Below are positions 41,149 through 48,113 of a stretch of DNA of 64,000 nucleotides, piece by piece. Origin of the DNA: Symbiodinium natans (Eukaryota > Sar > Dinophyceae > Suessiales > Symbiodiniaceae); NCBI GenBank assembly GCA_905221605.1, contig CAJNDS010000935.1, forward strand, positions 131,001 to 195,000. The letters are read 5' to 3'. Numbering within the stretch: position 1 is the first letter of the stretch; every line of letters begins with the position of its first letter. The translations under genes and the position numbers were made by a program. The notes under the pieces are model-generated. The model worked only from the letters and a program-made list of their open reading frames with translations. It did not search any database and was not told where the DNA came from.

Positions 41149-41982
41149 ATGCTTAAATTCAAAAAGGTATATATTGATAGTAGTTATAAAGTTAGTGGTA
41201 CTCCGTCCGATTTTACAATTGACTTACCTGAAACAGTTCAATTAGAAGATAATATGCTATGTCAAATACACGAGGTAAGCATTCCTCATTCTTGGTATTC
41301 AATAAACAGCACTAATAATAACATTTATTGGAGACATCAAGTTATACCCCCAGGTGTGATAGCAGGTATTACTTATCGTAAAGTAACAATCCCAGAAGGT
41401 AATTATACAGCAGTTGATTTAGCACAAACAATACAAATAGCAATTAATTTATTGGTTGATACAGTGGACAGACCTAATACATATTCTTTAAGTTACAACA
41501 CATCAACTAATAAATTTACAATCAGTTCTAATTATGCAACTGTTTTTGTTCTTTTGACTGATGGTGAAGTAGCACCATTAGCAGGTTCATTTTCAGACCC
41601 CGTTGACATTAATAATTTAAGTTCAATGAATAGAGTAATCGGTAATACAACGCCGGCAACTGATGCATATACTAATGTGGCACCTTACACAAGTAATTTT
41701 GTAGATTTAGTGCCCTTCAAGAGTTTGTATTTACATTGTAATGAAATTAGTAACTACAACCAATTAACAGTAGCGGGTAATTCATCAATAGTAAAGAAAA
41801 TAAATGTAACAGTTCCCTATTTAGGAGTTATTAATGATAATGAGTTAAGTAGTGTTGATTATATTGATGTATCGGGTAAAATGCTTCGCCGTTTGAATTT
41901 TAGACTTACTAATAATTTAAATCAGGTAGTAAATTTGAATAATGTTGACATCTCATTCACTTTAACCTTTTTTAGAGGTTAA
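41149..41982 (+). CDS. Minor capsid (penton-like) protein
   Basis: 277 residues, intact. The N-terminus VYIDSSYKVSGTPSDFTIDL and QIHEVSIPHSWYSINSTNNN is a hallmark of penton/minor capsid proteins of Polinton-like viruses. It is a single jelly-roll, predominantly beta and Asn/Thr-rich throughout, ending VDISFTLTFFRG. It would form the five-fold vertices together with the major capsid protein. It is the only virion-shell gene left undamaged. The sequence 14 nt upstream has TCTC rather than TCTA. It is divergent from the lipase-like gene. Confidence 0.85.
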   Translation: MLKFKKVYIDSSYKVSGTPSDFTIDLPETVQLEDNMLCQIHEVSIPHSWYSINSTNNNIYWRHQVIPPGVIAGITYRKVTIPEGNYTAVDLAQTIQIAINLLVDTVDRPNTYSLSYNTSTNKFTISSNYATVFVLLTDGEVAPLAGSFSDPVDINNLSSMNRVIGNTTPATDAYTNVAPYTSNFVDLVPFKSLYLHCNEISNYNQLTVAGNSSIVKKINVTVPYLGVINDNELSSVDYIDVSGKMLRRLNFRLTNNLNQVVNLNNVDISFTLTFFRG

Positions 41983-41998
41983 AATATATAAATAATTT

Positions 41999-42002
41999 TC
42001 TA
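41999..42002 (+). promoter_or_regulatory. TCTA core upstream of 42013
   Basis: ATTTTCTATATAGAAAAT, a 16-bp-scale palindrome around TCTATATAGA, ends directly at the ATG; 10 nt separate TCTA and ATG, as for the ATPase. Confidence 0.5.
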
Positions 42003-42012
42003 TATAGAAAAT

Positions 42013-42582
42013 ATGGAAACAATTAATGAGGAGGTTGAGGAGGTTAAAAATGAAGAAGAGACTAAAGAAGTGGTTAATGAAGTTATTGAAGAAGCAACTA
42101 AACAGGAACAAAAGCAAGAAGAGGAAGTTAAAAATGAAGAAGTAGAAGAAGAACCTAAACCAAAAGCTAAACCAAAGAAACAAGCGAGAAGTGTTAAAGT
42201 AGTAGAGCTTGTTGAATGTGAAGCGTGTAATAAAAAGATGCTACCAAAATCATTAAGACACTCACACCCGAGAAATTGTAAAGGTCAACCAACAGAAACA
42301 AGGCCAATAAACAAACAACAAAATTCATATGGGACTAAATTAAAGGAACAAATGAGAAAAGAAATTGAAGAAGAAATGAAAACTAAATATTCAGTAAAAG
42401 ATAAACAACCACAACAAGAACAAATACAACAAACAATAAAGCCCGTTAGAATGGAAGATGCACCACCACAGCGCATCCCAACAGCAAGAGAACTATTAGC
42501 ATCATCGTATGCAGAAATAAGAAGAGCAAAACAACAGGAAAAGATGGAAAAGATAGCAAGATTTAAAACGAGTATGTTTTAA
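42013..42582 (+). CDS. Highly charged protein with one Cys/His finger
   Basis: 189 residues. Residues 1-55 are almost entirely Glu/Lys/Val and helical. A basic patch (KPKAKPKKQARSVK) precedes CEACNKKMLPKSLRHSHPRNC, a C-x2-C...H-x-H...C type finger. The rest is Gln/Glu/Lys-rich, with a helix at the C-terminus. It starts the plus-strand run of four helical or charged genes after the penton gene. A DNA-condensing or scaffold protein of the virion is plausible from composition and position, but the family is not recognised. Confidence 0.65.
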   Translation: METINEEVEEVKNEEETKEVVNEVIEEATKQEQKQEEEVKNEEVEEEPKPKAKPKKQARSVKVVELVECEACNKKMLPKSLRHSHPRNCKGQPTETRPINKQQNSYGTKLKEQMRKEIEEEMKTKYSVKDKQPQQEQIQQTIKPVRMEDAPPQRIPTARELLASSYAEIRRAKQQEKMEKIARFKTSMF

Positions 42583-42601
42583 TTATTAATAATATTTTTA
42601 A

Positions 42602-42605
42602 TCTA
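42602..42605 (+). promoter_or_regulatory. TCTA core upstream of 42620
   Basis: TTTTTAATCTAATATTATTA; 14 nt from TCTA to the ATG. Confidence 0.45.
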
Positions 42606-42619
42606 ATATTATTAATAAT

Positions 42620-42940
42620 ATGAGTATGTTTAAGAGTAAACCAGAGTTTAAAAGAATGCCACAGGTGCAACAATACTATGATTTAGAAGATACAATAGGT
42701 GTAGCAAGTAGGAAAAAATATTTAGAAGATTTAAAATTAAGAGTAGAAGAAGCAGAAAATAGAGGTAAAAATATTGCTGTGAGGAATGATTGGGTGCAAC
42801 ATCAAAAGAAAAGTTTATATCAGGGACAATTAGATGATATAAACAGACAATTAGAGCGTCCAATGATGCCAGAAAGAACAGTAGAAGAGCTAAAGAAAAA
42901 ACAAGGTGAATTAAAAACGATTATGGCAAATTTAATATAA
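42620..42940 (+). CDS. Small all-helical protein
   Basis: 106 residues. The start is FKSKPEFKRMPQVQQYYDLE, then an Arg/Glu-rich helix (30-55), a short break (NDWVQHQKK), and a final helix (VEELKKKQGELKTIMANLI). No cysteines, no enzyme motif. It lies 37 bp after its neighbour and 29 bp before the next gene, in the virion block. A scaffold or minor core protein would fit; unrecognised. Confidence 0.6.
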   Translation: MSMFKSKPEFKRMPQVQQYYDLEDTIGVASRKKYLEDLKLRVEEAENRGKNIAVRNDWVQHQKKSLYQGQLDDINRQLERPMMPERTVEELKKKQGELKTIMANLI

Positions 42941-42950
42941 TGAATTAAAA

Positions 42951-42954
42951 TCTA
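42951..42954 (+). promoter_or_regulatory. TCTA core upstream of 42970
   Basis: TTAAAATCTAACTTCAAATA; 15 nt from TCTA to the ATG. Confidence 0.45.
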
Positions 42955-42969
42955 ACTTCAAATATAATA

Positions 42970-44034
42970 ATGATAAAAACATTAAAATCTGAGTTAAGAT
43001 TAAGACCTACTTATGATGAATTGGTGGGTATGATTGAAAGTCAAGGAGACCCGAACAGACCATCAATAGAACAAGTAATAGACAGAAGAGCAACATTATT
43101 TAGAAATAACCAGTTTGGAAGTCAATTTGATAACATTGATTTTTTAGGATTGAAGAAGCAAGAAGAGGATAAAGTTAAGAATGATTTAAGAAGAGCACAA
43201 TTAAATCATCACGGTGTTATGAATGGTGTATCAACTGCTGTAGCAGGAGTGCAAACAAGTGCAACATCTAGCAGATATACTACACCTATGACACCAAGAG
43301 AAGTTTATGAAGGAATGGAAGAAGAAGAAAACGATTATCCATCTGCGATTATAGCTTTAGATGGTGCATTGAAGAAATTGGAGTTGTTATCAGAACAAAG
43401 AAAAGATATAGAAGACGCTAAAAGTGATTTAGACGATGTTCATCATCAATCATTACCGGCAGGTGTTGAAGTTCATTCAATGGATGTTCCAGTTCAAAGT
43501 AATCAAGGTTATCCCCCGTCATTACCAGCGCCGCCACAAGCAGAGGATAGTGAAGAAGACGAAGAAATAACCGCACTAGAACAAAAAGTAGCATACACAC
43601 AAGGTTTTGACCCTGACAAAGTCTTAAACGATGATAGCGTTAATTATAGAGGGTTAATGTTTCAATTATTTGTTAGAGATTTGTTAACGGATGAAATGGT
43701 AGATTTACTAAATAAATTACCATCAGACCAGAAAAAGAAGCAATATTTAGTATCAATCATAGAGGGTCATAAAGAATTAGATGAATGGAATGCAGATTTT
43801 GACAGTGCTAAATTAAGTCGTAAAATAAAGTTATTTAAAAGAGAGAGAAGACGAGTAAAATCCAAAAGGGTAGAACCATCAGCGTCATCATCAAGTGGAG
43901 TAGGTGCAGTAGTTCCTTCACAACCAGCCTCATCAACTCCTTTAAGAGACATAGCAGTAGCAGGAGCAAAAGCAGGTGTTGAAACACTAGTAAAAGCGGG
44001 GGCAACAGCAGTAGCAAAATCATTTTTACCTTGA
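42970..44034 (+). CDS. Virion-module protein with N-terminal LRLRPTY motif and Ala-rich tail
   Basis: 354 residues. It begins MIKTLKSELRLRPTYDELVG; the next gene begins MLRLRPTYEEIA, so the RPTY(D/E)E motif is shared. The middle is acidic and proline-containing (185-205, QAEDSEEDEEITALEQKV), followed by a helical part. Residues 295-320 are Ser-rich. The last 35 are an Ala/Gly/Val amphipathic stretch (AVAGAKAGVETLVKAGATAV), which could associate with membrane or capsid. Unrecognised; its layout suggests a capsid-lining or membrane-active minor protein, which is inference. Confidence 0.65.
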   Translation: MIKTLKSELRLRPTYDELVGMIESQGDPNRPSIEQVIDRRATLFRNNQFGSQFDNIDFLGLKKQEEDKVKNDLRRAQLNHHGVMNGVSTAVAGVQTSATSSRYTTPMTPREVYEGMEEEENDYPSAIIALDGALKKLELLSEQRKDIEDAKSDLDDVHHQSLPAGVEVHSMDVPVQSNQGYPPSLPAPPQAEDSEEDEEITALEQKVAYTQGFDPDKVLNDDSVNYRGLMFQLFVRDLLTDEMVDLLNKLPSDQKKKQYLVSIIEGHKELDEWNADFDSAKLSRKIKLFKRERRRVKSKRVEPSASSSSGVGAVVPSQPASSTPLRDIAVAGAKAGVETLVKAGATAVAKSFLP

Positions 44035-44053
44035 TAAAATATAAGTATTAATA

Positions 44054-44851
44054 ATGTTAAGGTTGAGACCCACATATGAAGAAATTGCAAGAGAAGCAAG
44101 AACAAGAAGATTAAGAATATTACCAGAGAAAGAGAGAAGAACACAACAAGGTTTATTATTAGATGATGTTAATTTTGATGACTTTGACTTAGGTAAATAT
44201 GACAGAAAAACAATAATGTTGAATGATAACCCTAATAAGGGAACACAAACAGATGTATTTAATGAAACACCAAGTGTAACAGAAAGTGAAAGTATGAAAT
44301 CATTAGAAGAAGCAGTTAAACAGAGACAAACAGATGAAAGCCTTTCAAGTATACAGAGCAGTAAAAAAGAAGAAGAGACTGAAAGAGAACCTGAGCAACC
44401 ACAGAAAAAGTCATTAATGTCTAGAGTTTATGATGCTATATTTGGCGAGGACGAATTTAAAGAAGAAAGAGAAGGAATGAGAAGCAGAAGGCAACAAATT
44501 GAGGAAGAAGAGTATGAGATATTGCGTGAACCATCTGTAGAGAAGCAAAAGACGGAAGAGAGCGATGTTGATTTACCTATGAATGTTAAAAAATCTTATG
44601 AGCCTTCATCATCATCAAGTTCTAGAAGAAGTTCAAACAGAAGTGTATTATTACCTGTTGAAGAGGAAGCATTAAGTGAACGTATTCATTCATCGTCTCC
44701 TGAAACAGTTCAGAGTTCAGTTCCAAGTGATAGAACTGTGGAATATATTGAAGAAGCAAGTCCTCCTCAAAGTGTCATTAGTTCTCGTAGAAGTCAAGAA
44801 ACCATAGAATACATAAGGAGTAGAAGCAGTAGAAGAACAATAAGCAGTTAA
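44054..44851 (+). CDS. Second LRLRPTY protein, Ser/Glu-rich
   Basis: 265 residues starting MLRLRPTYEEIAREARTRRL. A Glu/Gln-rich helical middle has SLMSRVYDAIFGEDEF at about 117-132. The C-terminal third is rich in Ser, Arg and Glu (SSSSSRRSSNRS; RRSQETIEYIRSRSSRRT). It lies only 19 bp after the previous gene, with no clear TCTA of its own, so it is probably co-transcribed. The paralogous N-terminus suggests a common docking partner. The RS-rich tail could be phosphorylated or bind nucleic acid. Function unrecognised. Confidence 0.6.
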   Translation: MLRLRPTYEEIAREARTRRLRILPEKERRTQQGLLLDDVNFDDFDLGKYDRKTIMLNDNPNKGTQTDVFNETPSVTESESMKSLEEAVKQRQTDESLSSIQSSKKEEETEREPEQPQKKSLMSRVYDAIFGEDEFKEEREGMRSRRQQIEEEEYEILREPSVEKQKTEESDVDLPMNVKKSYEPSSSSSSRRSSNRSVLLPVEEEALSERIHSSSPETVQSSVPSDRTVEYIEEASPPQSVISSRRSQETIEYIRSRSSRRTISS

Positions 44852-44864
44852 TTAATACTTTATG

Positions 44865-44886
44865 GGGGGTGCTAAAACGCCCCCTA
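44865..44886 (+). terminator. G/C-armed hairpin between genes
   Basis: GGGGGGTGCTAAAACGCCCC can fold with G/C arms in the only G+C-rich spot of this gap. It follows the stop of the Ser-rich gene and precedes the accessory box of the next gene, so it could end the virion transcript. No poly-T follows, so the assignment is tentative. Confidence 0.3.
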
Positions 44887-44898
44887 CTTAAAGAATAA
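44887..44898 (+). promoter_or_regulatory. Accessory-gene box upstream of 44917
   Basis: CTTAAAGAATAA, 18 nt before the ATG. Confidence 0.4.
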
Positions 44899-44916
44899 TT
44901 AACATTAAATAATAAG

Positions 44917-45266
44917 ATGAACTCCTGCTTTGTAACGGAAAAAGGCGAAAAATTAAACATTGATGATGACCTTTTTGATGTGCTATGGAACTCGCTAGAT
45001 GAAGAAAATAGCGAAGAAATAGCAAAAGCAAAAAAGAAATCATTCAATGACAAAATCAATGAAAAAATAAACAGAATGGATACTATAAAGAATATTTTAA
45101 AAATAATAGTAAGTGTTTTATATGTGAGAGGTGTGGAAGAAAAATAAGTAGTAATACCATTAAATCTAGACATATGAACACGAAGAGATGTAAAGAAATT
45201 TATCAGGAAAGGTTGGAAAAGGAAATGATGGATAAGATAGGTAGAAAAATATTGTTATGGAATTGA
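44917..45266 (+). pseudogene. Small acidic protein with Cys/His finger, frameshifted
   Basis: The first frame gives 76 residues starting MNSCFVTEKGEKLNIDDDLF, then ends without motif. Shifting by one base at the A6 run 45062-45067 keeps a frame open to TGA at 45264-45266. That frame contains CFICERCGRKISSNTIKSRH and a later CK, a C-x2-C...H-x5-C finger like others in the element, plus a basic helix. The finger appears only in the shifted frame, so the original gene probably had about 115 residues. The lesion sits in a homopolymer, so an assembly or read error is a serious alternative. Confidence 0.5.
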
Positions 45267-45291
45267 TATTATTATCTAACATATAATAATA

Positions 45292-45954
45292 TTAATTCTT
45301 GTATTTGATATGCTTTTGTGATTGTATATGTCTATTCATCTTATGTTTAGGAACTATAGAACCACAGGAACATTCAATATGATTATTTAACTCACCGCTT
45401 TTGAACATTAAATATCGCTTGTGAAGTTTTGATTTTTTATGGTCATTCATCCAATGACGAGAAATGAAAGCGCCACATTCACATTTAAGAACTTCTTTAA
45501 AGTAATCTTCGTTTTCAGTGTAATATCTCTTTTTGTTTTCTGATATACTCTGTTTATTTTCAACGTTATAGTTTTTACAGTATGCTTGACGATATTCTTT
45601 GTTATCTTGTAAATATTCTTGTCTAGTTCTGCCTTCTATTCTTTTATTTATGCAATCAGTAAACTTAATGGTTTCACCTTCTCTTCTTCTTAATTCTTCT
45701 CTTGTATTACAGGGGTAGTATTCAATAAGCTCTACTTTACAATTATCAACACCGTATTCATCAAACATATTATATAATGTATTTCTAGCTCTTGTTTCAG
45801 GGCTTTTGTTATAACTTTTGTAACTATCACGGTGTCTTGTCATTCTTTTACATAGGCTTTCACAAGTTGAACCAATGTAGCATTTATTATAACCAACATC
45901 AACAACTTTATAAACTGCTCCATTTCCATACCTATTTTCGTCCATTATTACCAT
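45292..45954 (-). CDS. GIY-YIG nuclease with two C-terminal zinc fingers
   Basis: 220 residues. AVYKVVDVGYNKCYIGSTCE contains the GIY-like strand (VYK) and an exact YIG. The helix CKRMTRHRDSYKSY supplies the Arg, and ELRRREGETIKFTDCINKRI the catalytic Glu. A basic, Asn/Tyr-rich linker leads to two tandem fingers, CECGAFISRHWMNDHKKSK and CSCGSIVPKHKMNRHIQSQK, each C-x-C...H-x5-H. It is a paralogue of the protein at 35626 with one finger more. It shares a 41-bp divergent promoter with the integrase. Start codons at 45954 and 45945 are both possible. A TCTA lies 15 nt upstream. Confidence 0.85.
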   Translation of the reverse strand: MVIMDENRYGNGAVYKVVDVGYNKCYIGSTCESLCKRMTRHRDSYKSYNKSPETRARNTLYNMFDEYGVDNCKVELIEYYPCNTREELRRREGETIKFTDCINKRIEGRTRQEYLQDNKEYRQAYCKNYNVENKQSISENKKRYYTENEDYFKEVLKCECGAFISRHWMNDHKKSKLHKRYLMFKSGELNNHIECSCGSIVPKHKMNRHIQSQKHIKYKN

Positions 45955-45969
45955 AAACTAATAAACCTT

Positions 45970-45973
45970 TAGA
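45970..45973 (-). promoter_or_regulatory. TCTA core upstream of 45954
   Basis: Minus-strand ACACTCTAAAGG; 15 nt from TCTA to the ATG, inside the gap shared with the integrase. The flank is less AT-rich than at the virion genes. Confidence 0.3.
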
Positions 45974-45995
45974 GTGTTTTTATATAATATAATAT

Positions 45996-46928
45996 ATGAA
46001 TAAAAACCAAGTTTTAAGCGACTTGTATTATGATATTCAAAGCGGTTTTGGTAGTGCAAAGAGTTTATATGATGATGCTAGAAAAGCGGGATTGGTAGTA
46101 ACGCTTAATGAAGTTAAAGAATGGTTGAAAAGTCAGTCAATAAAACAGAGAAGCAATTACAAACAGTATAATAGTTATTCAGCTCCTTTTGCCCGTTCTA
46201 TTTATTCAGTGGATTTGATGAATATGATTAGTCTAATGAAAGATACTGATACTTTTAATAAAGATTATCCAACATATGGTTTTGTTTGTGTTGATAATTT
46301 TAGTAAAAAATGTCACGTCGTGCCAATGCATAATAAAGATGGTGGAACAGTATTAAATGCTTTAAAGGAATGTTTTAAAGTAATGGGTCATCCCCAGTCA
46401 GTTTATAGTGATGATGAAGGAGCGTTGAATGATAAAACATTACAAAAATATTTGAAAGATGAGGGCATAACACATAATACAACTTTAACTCACGCGAATG
46501 TAGCCGAACGAATGATAAGAACCTTGAAGAAAATGATAGGCGATAGGGCACTTGTTCATAAAGGAGCGTGGACAATAATGTTAAAACCTGTTTTGGATAA
46601 ATACAATAAACAAATGAAACACAGCACGACGGGAATGGTTCCGAATGAAGCACATAAAGATGAACACCATCTAGAAGTAAAAGCTAATTCAGTAATGAAA
46701 GAAAAATATTTGAGAAATTATCCTAATATTAAAGAAGGTGATACAGTAAAGGTTTTTACTAAAAGCGGTGGTAATTATACCAGCAGAAAAGAAACAAGGA
46801 GCAAATGGAGCGAGAAAACATATGAAGTAAAAGAAGTTGAGAGAGACAAGCAGTTAAATAAATATTATGTTTTAGAAGGTTTACCTAAAAAATATATGAG
46901 ACACGAATTATTGCTAGTAAATAAGTAA
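45996..46928 (+). CDS. rve-family (DDE) integrase
   Basis: 310 residues, intact. It would insert the element's ends into host DNA by strand transfer. The catalytic core is IYSVDLMNM (Asp73), VYSDDEGAL (Asp139, with a second Asp next to it) and NVAERMIRTLK (Glu171). FVCVDNFSKKCHVVPMHNKD between the first two is the typical core strand. The N-terminal 60 residues are helical without a clear HHCC zinc site. The C-terminus (GDTVKVFTKSGG...KWSEKTYEVKEV) is an SH3-like or chromo-like fold usual in Polinton/Mavirus integrases. Length fits the family. With the terminal repeats it explains insertion; the duplicated target here would be C residues. Confidence 0.92.
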   Translation: MNKNQVLSDLYYDIQSGFGSAKSLYDDARKAGLVVTLNEVKEWLKSQSIKQRSNYKQYNSYSAPFARSIYSVDLMNMISLMKDTDTFNKDYPTYGFVCVDNFSKKCHVVPMHNKDGGTVLNALKECFKVMGHPQSVYSDDEGALNDKTLQKYLKDEGITHNTTLTHANVAERMIRTLKKMIGDRALVHKGAWTIMLKPVLDKYNKQMKHSTTGMVPNEAHKDEHHLEVKANSVMKEKYLRNYPNIKEGDTVKVFTKSGGNYTSRKETRSKWSEKTYEVKEVERDKQLNKYYVLEGLPKKYMRHELLLVNK

Positions 46929-46933
46929 ATGCA

Positions 46934-46945
46934 CTTAAAGACAAA
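46934..46945 (+). promoter_or_regulatory. Accessory-gene box upstream of 46967
   Basis: CTTAAAGACAAATTACC begins seven bases after the integrase stop; 21 nt between the box and the ATG. Confidence 0.5.
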
Positions 46946-46966
46946 TTACCTTACTATATTAGTGAT

Positions 46967-47389
46967 ATGGACACTGATAAGTCAAAGAAGATTATTAAAC
47001 AGTTCATCAATAAGAACCCTTACCCTGAATATAATGATGTAGTTAAAATATTAATGAAAAACTTTAATGAATATCTAGAAAGAGATGATGAAGCATTTGC
47101 TACCCATTATCAAGACCTGTTAAGTGAATATGGAGAACCGAACCACGAATGGATGAAAGAAATATATGAAAATATAATGAATGAAAAATTAATAAAAGCA
47201 AACGGTGAGAAGATATATAATAGAGGCGGTGCTATTGTAATGCAAACTAACTATTATACATTTATTGAGATATTGAAAGATATGTTTGAAAATAAAAATA
47301 TGAAACACGATGAACGAATAGAAATATTATATCCCATAAAAGAACAAATTAGTGATTGTTGGGATGGAGTGGGAGAATGGAGACACTAA
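46967..47389 (+). CDS. Unrecognised 140-residue soluble protein
   Basis: Mostly helical and acidic: KSKKIIKQFINKNPYPEYND at the start, YQDLLSEYGEPNHEW in the middle, and an end with KEQISDCWDGVGEWRH. No transmembrane, zinc or enzyme motif. It is the first of three right-end genes that share direction, spacing and the same upstream box, so they probably form one expression class. No function can be assigned. Confidence 0.65.
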   Translation: MDTDKSKKIIKQFINKNPYPEYNDVVKILMKNFNEYLERDDEAFATHYQDLLSEYGEPNHEWMKEIYENIMNEKLIKANGEKIYNRGGAIVMQTNYYTFIEILKDMFENKNMKHDERIEILYPIKEQISDCWDGVGEWRH

Positions 47390-47434
47390 CTATTATATTA
47401 TAAACAATTAAACTTTATAATATACTAGTATCCA

Positions 47435-47446
47435 CTTAAAGACAGA
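47435..47446 (+). promoter_or_regulatory. Accessory-gene box upstream of 47469
   Basis: CTTAAAGACAGAACGCCCTA, 22 nt before the ATG. GTAGGAAC just before the start codon is shared with the 48114 gene. Confidence 0.55.
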
Positions 47447-47468
47447 ACGCCCTAGAACTGTAGGAACT

Positions 47469-48071
47469 ATGACCATCCTAGATTATAGCAAGTGCGATGC
47501 GTGTAAGAAACTTAAAAATACAAAATCAATATTATTAAGTAAAATATTACCAGAAGTTTTAACTGATAAAATCGTTTCATATGATTGTTGTAATTATTGT
47601 GGCAATATGAGAGCAAAAGAACAAGAGAATATTTTTAACAAACACTTAAGTAAAATTGGAAAACAACTTCATTATTTTAGACGAACTAAATTTTCAGCTT
47701 ACAATGAATACGGTAGAAGCAAGAAAAGAGAAATGAAAGCATTAATAAACATAATTGAAATAAGCAACAATCCTTTTAAGAATGTTTTAAAATCATATTT
47801 AAGAAACTGTTATTGTATGATGAGTTTTTGCTTTTGTAGAATTATTGAAAATATTTATGATAAGGAATGGTTAAAGCATTATCTTTCAATGTATTCAAAT
47901 ATACCAACAATGAAATATAGTTTTTATAATAGGAGATATGATGATAAATGGTTATGTAAACTAATTGTTTATGAATATTTAAATAACTTAATATTTCTTG
48001 ATAAGAAGTATATTGATAATGATGAATTGAAAAATTATTTGAATGATTTATTTGATGATTATAATAATTGA
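47469..48071 (+). CDS. CxxC-LP-CxxC zinc protein, family member 2
   Basis: 200 residues. CDAC (9-12), then ILPEVLTDKIVSYDCCNYCG with the LP-helix and CNYC (43-46), then a basic helical region (NKHLSKIGKQLHYFRRTKFS). The rest is Tyr/Leu/Asn-rich with further isolated cysteines and ends in an acidic run (NDLFDDYNN). The N-terminal third is homologous in layout to members 1 and 3. It could recruit a host factor through the LP-helix; I cannot support a specific role. Confidence 0.65.
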   Translation: MTILDYSKCDACKKLKNTKSILLSKILPEVLTDKIVSYDCCNYCGNMRAKEQENIFNKHLSKIGKQLHYFRRTKFSAYNEYGRSKKREMKALINIIEISNNPFKNVLKSYLRNCYCMMSFCFCRIIENIYDKEWLKHYLSMYSNIPTMKYSFYNRRYDDKWLCKLIVYEYLNNLIFLDKKYIDNDELKNYLNDLFDDYNN

Positions 48072-48078
48072 AAATAGA

Positions 48079-48090
48079 CTTAAAGATAAA
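48079..48090 (+). promoter_or_regulatory. Accessory-gene box upstream of 48114
   Basis: CTTAAAGATAAACGACCTTG, 23 nt before the ATG, followed by GTAGGAACAG. Confidence 0.55.
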
Positions 48091-48113
48091 CGACCTTGTA
48101 ATAGTAGGAACAG

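Noticed and set aside
41962-42183. Minus-strand Phe-rich membrane-like frame
   Set aside because: Antisense shadow of the Glu/Lys-rich protein at 42013; similar Phe/Leu/Ser shadows occur opposite most charged genes of the element.
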